The notes under the pieces: model-generated
The model's input: the letters and a program-made list of their open reading frames with translations, nothing else
Told to the model about the DNA's origin: nothing
The model's database searches: none
Source: Sipunculus nudus
Taxonomy: Eukaryota; Annelida; Sipuncula; Golfingiida; Sipunculidae
Assembly: GCA_026874595.1 (NCBI GenBank)
Contig: CM049309.1
Span: forward strand, 41,247,079 to 41,311,078
DNA length: 64,000 nt
Direction: 5' to 3'
Part shown: positions 45,254 through 57,200 of the stretch, piece by piece
Layout: each line of letters begins with the position of its first letter
How positions within the stretch are numbered: the stretch's first letter is position 1
Position numbers and translations under genes: made by a program

Positions 45254-48200
45254 CTTCAAATATAAGTAAGCAATGCATTAAAATATAAGTAAATAATGCC
45301 TTAAAATTTAAATAGACAATGCCTTAAAATATAAATAAACAAGGCCTTAAAATAAAATATCAACATAGTCTTCATATAAACAATGCCTTCACAAAGAGAA
45401 AACAAGACCATCAGACATGGAACAACCACGCCTTCAGATATAAAAAATAATATAAAAATAGATAATGTTTCGGATATAAATAAACAATGCCTTCATACAA
45501 GAATAAACTATCTGTCAAAGTATAAATAAACTATGCCTCCAGGTATAAAAAATATTGCCTTCAGCTATGAATAAACAATGCCTGCAGATTTATCTAAAAA
45601 TGACATCAACAAATATCAACAAATACTAACTTAACATATAGAAAGCCAGTGCCTTTAATACAAAAATATAGACCTTCACATATAAATAAATTTACCTAAT
45701 GCTTAAGTCAATTTTTTTTTCATGCAAAATGATAAAATAATGACTTCAGATACAAGGAAATTTTGCCCTATACAAAGGAAAAATCAAATTTTAAAGTAAA
45801 TCAGACAAAGATAATTGTTGCATCAAGACATAAATAAACCCTGCCTCCAGATAAAAATAAACCCTGCCTCCAGATAAAAATTAACCCTACCTCCTGACAA
45901 AAATAAACCCTGCCTCCAGATAAAAATAAACCCTGCCTCCAGATAAAAATAAACCCTGCTTTCAGATAAAAATAAACAATGCCTTCAGAAATACATAAAT
46001 AATGAGACTGGATTAAGTAAAAAGTGACTTCAGATGTAAATAATGCTTTCTGGTATAAATAAACAATGCCTGCAACTTTGAGGTTTCACAGGCAAGTTAG
46101 GAGATTTACAGGCCCATCTGTTTTCTTTTATACATTTGGCATATTTTAGAAAAAGATTGAAGGGGGATATAAATTGAAACTCATATGGCTGTAGCCATCA
46201 TCTGAATCTTCAATGAAGCAGCCAAATGTCACTGCTTTTTTACAAACAAATATGTTAAGCAGGACTTGAAATTAAAATAGACTGGGATTTCAAGGCCTAC
46301 AGGCCTAATGCGAACCTGTGCATATGGATATACACCAGGTATAACGCTTCAATGCTGAACCACTACTTTTCATATATATGAACAATGCAAGTACTAAACA
46401 TTTTGAACAAGAAACAATACACAAACATCACTACTGAAATTCTGGCATGGGTGCACACAACACAAAAATTATTGTAGGTGGCACCACCAGTCTTGTATAT
46501 GACAAAGCTATTTGACATGTATAAATATGCCCAATTTCAGGCTGATATATCAAATTCCTCCATAGAATTAAGCAGGCGCATACACTTTGCAAAAGTCATT
46601 GTAGATGACGACACCTGTCTTTTGAACGAGAAAGCCATTAAAGACACATAGACAGGTCAAAATATCAGGCCTTGAGTCTGATGCACCGGGCTGACCAGGC
46701 TTAGGTGAGAAAGGCTGTTGCCCCGAGTGTACTGTGACAAATTACTGGCTCAGGCTACTGCACTGAGTGAACTCTTGACCTGCACCTGGCTAGACTGAGT
46801 GAACTTTTGACCTGTACTTGGCTGCACTGAATGAACATGAGGTGATCACATGATACTCATGAGGTGATCACATGCTACCCATGAAATGATCACATGCTGC
46901 CCATGAGGTGATCACATGCCTTGTGCTTGGCTGCACTGATTGAACTCTTGGCCTAAATCTGGCTGCACTGAATGAACCCTTGATCTGTTGCCAAATCTGA
47001 AACAGTTGGCAGTTTCTCAACCTATTCAAGAAACATACACAATCTTGGCCTGTTATGTAACTCTGCTAAAATTTATCCAACACAAACCATTTGAACAAAC
47101 TTGAGAAGGCTTGCCTCTGGGATCATTTCTGTTAAATATTGAACAATTTGGCTGGACTCTTTAAAAGAAGAAGAAGTTTTTATCAGTTTTTCCCTGTAAA
47201 ATCTAAGTAAATGCAGATAGCAAAAATAAGCTGAATCCATCAACATTTGATATGTGACTGATAATTGCATAAAATTTGCTCCTGCTATTCCTGAGAAATT
47301 ATGAATAATGTACAGATGATATGTAACATCATAAATCTACATTTTTTAAAAGCTTTTAAAAAACATTCTTGTCAATATTTTCCATAGATATTCTAAAATC
47401 TAAATGTCTAGAGGCATGATGTAATGGATGCTGATAAACTGGTGCTAGGCTAGATGTATCTGCTTCACACAGCTAACATGTATGGTAAAATGACTCAATT
47501 CAATCTTTATAATTAAGCCAAAATTCTTTTTTGGAACCATAAAAGACAATTATTATTAGAATGATTCAGCAAGTTATTCTTGCAAAATATTAAACAAACT
47601 GGCCTCAGTATCATCAGTCGAAAAACGTTTTGTAGGTTTATAACTCATATGGGAAAATACAGCAAAATAGCAAAGTTCAGCTTCCCATAACTCAGCCAAA
47701 AATCACTGAACCAAAACCATTTGAACAAACTTGAATTATCAACTTCTAAGAATAATTAATGTGTGAGATTTAAGAATTTGGCCACGTGGTTTTTGAGAAG
47801 AAGATTTTTGTAGCCACTTAGCTAACATGGGCCGTCATGGCATATGACTAAATTCAGCTTCCCATAACTCAGCCAAAAATCATTGAACCAAAACCATTTG
47901 AACAAACTTGAATTATCAACTTCTAAGGATAATTAATGTGTGAGATTTAAGAATTTGGCCCAGTGGTTTTTGAGAAGAAGATTTTTGTAGCCACTTAGCT
48001 AACATGGGCTGTCATGGCATATGACTAAATTCAGCTTCCCATAACTCAGCCAAAAGTCATTGAACCAAAACCATTTGAACAAACTTGAATTATCAACATC
48101 TAAGGATAATTAATGTGTGAGATTCAAGAATTTGGCCAAGTGGTTTTTGAGAAGAAGATTTTTGTAGCCACTTAACTTACATGGGCTGTTATGGCATATG

Positions 48201-51200
48201 ACTAAATTCAGCTTCCCATAACTCTGCCAAAGGTCACTGAACTGAGACCATTTGAACAAACTTGAATTATCAACATCTAAGGATAATTAATGTGTGAGAT
48301 TTAAGAATTTGGCCCAGTGGTTTTTGAGAAGAAGATTTTTGTAGCCACTTAGCTAAAATGGGCTGTTATGGCATATGACTTAATTCAGCTTCCCATCACT
48401 TAGCCAAAAGTCACTGAACTGAGACCATTTGAACTAACTTCAGAAAGCACTACCCTAGGATCATTTCTGTGCGATATTAAACAATTAGGCCATTTCGTTT
48501 CAGAGAAGAAGTTATTTGTAGCTGTCAGTATGATACGGGCACTGATGACCCCCATACAAAAAAGGCCGATGCAGGTGGCGCCACCAATACCTCAATTTCA
48601 GATATGACTCATGTGACCAACATTGGCATAAAATTTGGTGATGATAGCTCAAGCCATTTCTGAGATTGTAATTTTAGTATGCTTTTTTGGACAGATGACT
48701 AAGTTCAACTTCCTGTAACTCGGCCAAAAATCACCAAACTTATACCATTCGAACAAACTTGAGAGAGATTGTTCAAGGAATCATTTCTGTAAAATATTGG
48801 ACAATTTGGCTGAACAGATTCGGAGAAGAAGATTTTTTAAGCTTTTTTAGCTTTTTCCCTATAAAATCTAAGAAAATGCAGTTAGCCAAAAAATAAGCAA
48901 AATCCGATAGAGTTTTTTAGATGACTAATTTTATGCATAAGATTTTGTGATGCTAATTCTTGCCGTTTTCAAGATAGTATGGGTTAACGTACAGAGGACG
49001 GATGACGGACGCCGGATGACGCCACACCATCGCATAAGCTCACAGGTTCGCTAAAAAATCAAATTTAACATACAAATATTCAAAGTTTACAATCATGGCT
49101 CCAGGATATTGGATCATGGGAGAAGAAGCATATGCTCCATCAAAATACAAACTTCAGTAAAGTAGGGCCTGAGACGAAGAAACCTTCAAAATTTTGAATC
49201 CCAGAAAATGGCAGGGGGGTGTTGGAGTTATTATTAATTCAAAAATTCTTCATAAAAATATTATATGAGCACCAGTAGGACTGGCCAAAAGTAGTCTTAA
49301 TTCACAGGTGGTGTTATCAGATAGGTTAGTTATAATCAATGTGGATGCTTTTGGTTCACTCAAGGGTGGTCCTAATAGTCAAGTGGCCTTTTAGAGAGGT
49401 GGTCTTTCAGATAGGTTTCACTCTATATCAATACAATAACAGGCATTTGTTAATAATTAACTCCAGCATCTCTGCTGGGTAGAAAATACAAAACAACTTG
49501 TTGTCTTAGTCTAGTAGTCAGCTGGATATTCATTGTATCCCCAGACAAAGTCGGGGGATACTATGTTTTCATACCGGTCCCGCCGCCGCCGCCGCCGCAT
49601 ATAAATCTTGTTGGCGCGATAACCCAAAAAATATTTCACGGAACTTTACCAAACTTGGTATATGTATAGATATGGGTGAGAGGACGACGCCTATTTAAAA
49701 TGAGGTCATAACCTTTAATAGGAGAGTGTCCTTGACCTTGAATAGGTCCAATTTTGGGGAAAATCACACAAATTCTTTAATTTCTCAAGAAATCTTGCAT
49801 GGATTTATCCCAAAATCAACTTGATAGAAGATCATGGATAGGGTTGTCATGTTCCAGAAACTGGTGGCGCCACCTATTATTCTTTACTTGTTTTCGTGCC
49901 GTTTAATACCCCCAAAATTGCCACCTTACCAGCATTATAAGTCAAAAACTAATGGACAGATTTCTTTTATATTATGCATATACATAGGTATGGGTTATGG
50001 GATGATGTTTATTTAAATTGGGGTCATGACCTTTCCTATGATAGTGGCCTTGACCTTGAATATTGCCATATATGGTGAAAATCACACACCTCTTATGATA
50101 TCTCCAGTGTTGATAGCCATATGGATTTCAAACATGACTTATGTATGGCCCACCACTAAAGTAAGAACCCTTTAGGTTCTAGGGTCATGAGTTCAAAGGT
50201 CAAGGTCACTGGACTGGCATTTTAAAAGATACTGTGGATGCATTTTAAGCCAAACTTTCATCCTAGGTCTTCCATCTTGAATATATAGCTCACTTGCCAA
50301 TTGTGGATGATCCATATAAATTTTGGGGTCACAAGGTCAAAGGTCAAGGCCACAGGAGCTATCTGTCCAAAAATTAGTTTCTGGATGATAATTCCTGCTT
50401 TTATTGATGTATTGATTTCAAACTTGACTTAAATATGTCCCATTGAAAAAGCAAGACTCCAATTTATTTTAGGGGCCATGAGGTCAGAGGTCAAGGTCAC
50501 AGGACACATCTTTAAAAAGATTGTGGATGCATTTTCAGCCAAACATTTCTTCTCAGACCTTTCATCTTGCACATGTAAGTCATCTGCCAATAGAGGAAGA
50601 CCCCTATCAGTTTTGAGGTCACAAGGTCAAAGGTGAAGGTCACAGGAGCCATCTGTCCAAAAATTAGTTTCTGGATGATAAATCCTGCTTGTATTGATGT
50701 ATGGATTTCAAACTTGACTTGTATATGTCCCATTGGAAAAGCAAGACTCAAATTGATTTTGGGGTCATGAGGTCGAAGGTCAAGGTCACAGGACATCTTT
50801 AAAAAGATTGTGGATGCATTTTCAGCCAAACATTTCATCTCAGACCTTTCATCTTGCACATATAGTTCACCTGCCAAGAGAGGAAGAACCCTATCAATTT
50901 TGAGGTCACAAGGTCAAAGGTGAAGGTCACAGGAGCCATCTGTCCAAAAATTAGTTTCTTGATGATAATTCCTGCTTTTATTGATGTATGGATTTCAAAC
51001 TTGACTTGTATTTGACCCATTGGAAAAGCAAGACCAGAATTGATTTTGGGGTCATGAGGTCAAAGGTCAAGGTCACAGGACACATCTTTAAAACAATCAA
51101 GGTCACAGGACCAATATCTTCAACAAGATTGTGGATTGTTAGATGGAAGAAACAATAAATATGCCAAGTGTCAATATATGCTGCCAAAATTGGGGGTCTG

Positions 51201-54200
51201 TTCTTAAAGGGGGGGGGGCCTACTATGTCTGGGGATACTCTGGCACCTGCGGTGCCAAGAAATGTCTAGTTCTATTACACCTTGAATGTGATGAAACTCC
51301 TGTCAAGGCTTACCTCTTTGTTGCGACGAGCATCTTCCATCAGATTAATAAACTGTTCAACCTGGTGCATTGTGGGAGGTGTAAAGTCCTCTATCCCAAT
51401 GTGGACAACGATGAGATCTATGGGGCCAAAACAAGACAGAATTGTGATGTAACCGGTCTCGGTTAAGTATAAACAATTTAAGGCTGCACATTGGTAGACG
51501 TTTATTCCAATGTTGTTCATGACAGTATCAGCAAGGCAGAGCCTCTGCTTACACAGCACACAAGCTTATGGTACACGATTAGCAAGTATTAGGAACTAAG
51601 AATAATGTAACTTAGGGTACAGGTTAGGTTTAGGGTTAGGGTGGCTGGTTACTCCCGGAGGGAACGTTCAGTATCTGGCATCCTGCCCAAATAAACAAAG
51701 AAAACAATATATAGCCAACCCTGTCATACACTAATACATGGTTCAATATTATGATTAACTATCAAGAAGAAAGATGAGTTTATAACAAAAGAGCATTTCT
51801 ATTGTGTCTATTGTTTACATGACAAGTCAAGAAATATCTCCCAGGTTACAATAGAGAAATAATTAATAAAGAGTAATCCTGGTTTCATTAAAGAGATATT
51901 GTTGATAATATAATATTACTGGTAACTAAGAGTGAGTTACATTAAAGAAAACAGTATTTAAATTGTCGGAAACTACTTTAGACAATCATATGAGCGATAA
52001 CACAAGAACGAATGCGCAACAGCTGGCGCCATCTACCGGCTTACCAGTATACAAGTCAGGATAGTAATCCTTCACCACTACTCGGACAAGCGTTAAACTA
52101 CTCTTAACATGATAATGTACATCTTACTCAAAGAGTTACAAACGGATATAGCCATTATGAATTATGGTTTATCCAGCTACCTGAATTATCATACAAATAA
52201 CTCAGTAGATAATCATTTATCGGCGGTAGAACATACAAACAAGCAGCGGTTTACAACATTATCTCGCCGCACGATGTGAATATCGCAATCCAAAAACAAA
52301 ATGCGCTATTCTTTACGAAGTAAGAGGCGTTTACACTTCAGACTACTATCAATATCAAGGAAAGGTACTAGTCTAACATTATAATCATTATATATTAAAT
52401 GACAAACGAAACTAACCTCAGATGAGATGCTAAAATGCTCCCGCGCAGCTCTATCACACAGCTTTTACAAACATGGCTTCCAAAAGAACGCTGGTTTCCG
52501 CCCTGCGCTAATGAGTGTGCGCAGTCGTACAAGTGACTGGCACTCGCTGTTAGTCTGACAATATTAAAAAGCCATACACATTCAAATATAGGTTACGAGG
52601 GTCTATTTATTAGCAAACTATTCTACATCCGCCCCCACCTTTAGTTTGGCCCGTCCCGGCAAACTAAGAACAATCTTTTCGCAAAGCTCTTCGATACAGA
52701 TTATCGAGATTATCGCCTAAACATCACAAGTCTCACGGTATAGAACCTTCCTATCTGGTTAACATACACATAATAAAACATTAAATGAACGATGAAACAA
52801 CCTCTGTATCATTTACAGTACAGCGTCTCGCAGACTTTCATTCTACGGTACTCCAAAAACAGTTTTCAAATCCAAAAATTCGATGTAAGAGACTTAACTC
52901 TCCACAACTACACAATATGCTACGTGAGAATAAGATATTGTCACTAACCCTTGATCTCCAATCATCATAACCACAGTACCATCATGTGTGTTTAAGATCC
53001 GTTACCAGTGCAATATGATCTTGCAAAGTATAAACACTAACACACAGTGTAAGCATGTGCGAACAAGTGAATATAACCATAATCCTAGGTAGATCAAACA
53101 CCAACTAGTTGTAGTAATCATTACTGGCATCAACATTTACAAGAGATCCAAAAGGGTCACACCCTGTGCAGATACAATAATATATAAGTAGGACAATCCT
53201 CACTGGAATAGCTATCAGTCCAGGCAATGTGAGACAACAACCACATCATATTATCTCCTACTCTACCAGCATTCGTATTTAACAGTACATATTTAAACAT
53301 CAAAGCAAATTCTTAAGCACTCTAAGCACAGTACTCCTGTTTCAAACAGTGATACAAAATATATAACATGATCATTTATTCAGTTGAACTACACTCATGA
53401 TAAACAGACCTGGGTTCCCTATACAAATTACGGTGTTTCCCAGCTGTACTTCTAGTACTCTTTCGTCTCACATATTCTGCAGTAGTTTGACTATGTTCTT
53501 CAGAAGAACTTGAAAAATCATTTGGCAACTGTCCATCACTATCTGTCTCACTCTGACAGTGAGGCTGTCGAGTTACAATAATCATCCTTGACTCTGACTC
53601 AGAATCTGACTCTGTACTCGTTACATCAGACTCGGGTTTTAAGATTCTCTTAGGCCTACGCCTTCTATGGTCAAGTGTCCTATCTACTTGCATCGGACAA
53701 GGACGAATCTCAGTTCTGTTAACCCATCTAGTAACACCAAATCCATGAACCGGTTCGATAAGATATATATTCTTATCTGTTGATTTCTGAACCACTTTAT
53801 ATCGTTCTGGTCGATAGGCATCCTGGATTTTCCTACGTCCAGGAACATGATTTTTCACATACACTTGGGTACCTAGCTCTAATGGCTTTTCTTTTGCGTT
53901 TCTATCATGGTACCTCTTTCTCTTTTCTGCTGACATTTGCAGTCTCTTTTGAACGGCAGTGTAAGTTTCTTGCAACTTAGCTTGATGAGCGGCTATCCAC
54001 TCATGTAGATTGTAGTTCTCAGATTCTTCGAGAACTATGTGTGGCATTATCCTTGGCTCTCTTCCAAAAATTACATAGAACGGCGAATATCCAGTTGCAC
54101 TATGCGGAGTGGTATTGTAGAAATAAGTGACTTCCTCCAGATAATCTGGCCATTTCCGCTTCTTTTCAGATGGTAGTGCTTTCAAGAGTTCGTGAAGTGT

Positions 54201-57200
54201 GCGATTATATCTCTAGCACTGACCATTGCCTTGTGGTCTGTATGCTGTTGTTTTCGACTTCTTTACACCGTAGAGTCGACATAGATCCTTTATGAGATGT
54301 CCCTCAAAATCCCTGCCTTGGTCTGAGTGCAGACGCAAAGGCGGACCAAACCTTCGGAACCAATGCGACACTAACAACTGTGCAACAGTGACAGCCTTCT
54401 GGTCAGGGGCTGGCACCGCAAGTGTATACTTGGAAAATACATCTGTTATAACAAGGATATTTTCACATCCACTCGAAGATTTGTCCATAAGTGTAAAGTC
54501 TACCGCGACTACTTCAAACGGTTTTGATGCGGAAAGGGTTCCTAAAGGTGACTTCACCTTTTCCAGCTTTGACAAATTGCATCTTTCACATACTTTTATC
54601 CATTCCTCCATGTCACGCAACATACGAGGCCAATAGCATCTTGGACGTAATATCAACATGGCTCTGTCAAGCCCTTGGTGTCCATGATCATTGTGCACCG
54701 ATCTCAAGGCTCCACATCGCAACTCGGTGGGTAGTACCACCTGGTTTAGTACTCCTAACTTCGGATCATTGACTCTCCTATACAACAGACCATTTGTCAA
54801 TGTCATCTTGTCCCACTGACGAATAAGCAACTGCACTTCTCGCGATTCCTTCTTACGCTGCACCCCATTCAGTTTCTGTCCTCTCTCAAAAATGTCGATG
54901 AACCTTCTAATACTCATATCATCTCGTTGTAGGGTTTTCATCTTATCGGGAGTCATGCAGGGTAAGTTTGTACAACTTGCATCAGCCATACAATTTTCAG
55001 CTTCAGTGGTGACAACAGCTTCATACATAGCCACTTGTAATTCTGATGGGAATGCTGAACTATCGAGAACAGAGTTACACTGGTCTCGTACCTCCTCTGG
55101 GGTGATGTCCCATGGTCTTGCTTCTTGGCGCGACAACGCATCAGCATTTCCATTCTTGCGACCTGGTTTGTAAACAATCTTAATGTCATAGTTGGCCAAT
55201 TCTGACGCCCACTTTTGCTCTAATGCTGGAAGCTTACTCTTGGTAAAAAGGTATGTCAACGGATTATTGTCTGTATACACAATGCATGGTCCATAGCACA
55301 AATAATCCTTGAACTGTTGGGTCACTGCCCATCGCAATGCAAGCAACTCCAGTTTCTTGGAGCTGTATCCAACTGGATTCTTCTCGGTTTTCCTAAGACT
55401 ACGGCTAGCATAGCTAATCACTTTCTTGGTGCCATTTTGTTCTTGACTGAGAATTGCGCCAAGTCCCTGTCTGGAAGCATCAATCTCTAGGATAAATGGC
55501 CTGCTGAAATCAGGAAATGCTAAGACTTCCGAACTCACTAGCTTCTCTTTCAGCGTACGGAATGCTTCCCTATGATCTTCGTTCCAATCATTTACAAGGT
55601 CAATATTAAGATACTTGGTCTTCTTTCTCTTGCCGGTTTTGTCTCCGACCAAGCTATGCAATGGTGCGGCGATGGAGGCATATCCAGGAACAAATCGCCT
55701 GTAATAAGACGTAAACCCTAAAAATCGCCTAAGTTCCTTGACCGTTGTTGGCTCTTGCCAATCAGCAACAGCTGATAACTTTGCAGGGTCAGTACTCACA
55801 CCACAACTTGACACGATGTGTCCCAAGAATTTGGTCTCAGTTTTAAAAAAATTACACTTGTCTGCCTTCACTCGTAGATTGTACTGGGACAACCGTTGAA
55901 AGACTCTATCCAGTCTTGACAAGTGTTCTTCAACCCCATCGGAATAGACAATGATGTCGTCCAGATAAACAAGTATCGACGTGAAAATCTCATCTCTGAA
56001 CACCTGACTGACCAGCCTAGAAAATGTGGCAGGTGCGTTTGTGAGCCCAAATGGCATTCGAATATATTCAAACAATCCCATTGGGGTTGTGAAAGCTGTT
56101 TTTTCACGATCCTCAGGTTCGACCTCAACTTGGTTGTATGCAGATACTAAGTCCATAGTACTGAAAATGGTCGATCCTCTTAGTGCTTCTAGCGACTCTT
56201 GTATCCTCGGGAGTGGGAACTGATCACGCTTTATTTTCTGATTAAGTTTCCTATAGTCGACACACATCCTGATGTTTCCATTACACTTGCGTACAATGAC
56301 AATAGGACTTGCATAATTTGAGTTGCTTTCTTTAATTACACCACTAGCTAGCAACTCTTCTAAGTGCTTCTTTACCTCATTCCATTGGTGAGGAGGCAAC
56401 CTACGAAAAGGCTGCACAATTGGCTCATTGTCACATGTCCTAATCTTGTGCTTTATAGCAGAGGTGCAACCAAGCGGTTCGTCTTCCTTCATGAATACCT
56501 TTGCATGACGTCTAAACAAATCCTGGGCCTTAACAAGTTCCTCAGGGGATCCAGGAAAATTATCCGCGGTTATCTTTGGAAGATAATCTCCAGAAACAGT
56601 GCATTCTTGGTTAGGCTCATGCTCAGCTTGAGCTACAAATATATAATTACAACGAATGTCCACATCTATTTTTGGTTCAACTGGGTTGGCATCCATAACA
56701 AGTCCAAGCCTAGTCCCCCTTCTTATAGTAACATCATGAAGGTTTGTATTGACAACGGGGATGGTTACAGGGCCGTCCCTTTCAGAAATCCAAACAGGTA
56801 ACACCTGAATTCCCTGTACCCCTTGATCCTTTAATGGTTCTATGACAACAGAACCCCCCTTAGGACAGGTCACCTGAACACTCGAAATAGATGACGCCGG
56901 CAGAATGTGATTGGCTCCTCCAGCCAACCTTGCAAAACAGGAGTTCGATTCTGCTGTTCCTTTAAATAACGACAAAAACTTTGGGATCCTTCCGAGTACA
57001 TTAGTTCCTATTATCCCAGGCAAGTTCTTACGACTTTCCTCAGTCTCCTTGGTATCTTTCATGATAAACACTCCTATATCTCTCACAAGGGTGTCTTCCA
57101 CCTGTATGTTCAGCACTGCAACTCCAACGTATGGAATATCGAGTCCGTTTGCTCCTCGAATTGGGAACCAATGTCCTGATTGAAATCCAACTCCACTCGG

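Noticed and set aside
52643-53375. Envelope gene after pol
   Set aside because: No frame of useful length, signal peptide or membrane anchor. The element has only gag and pol.
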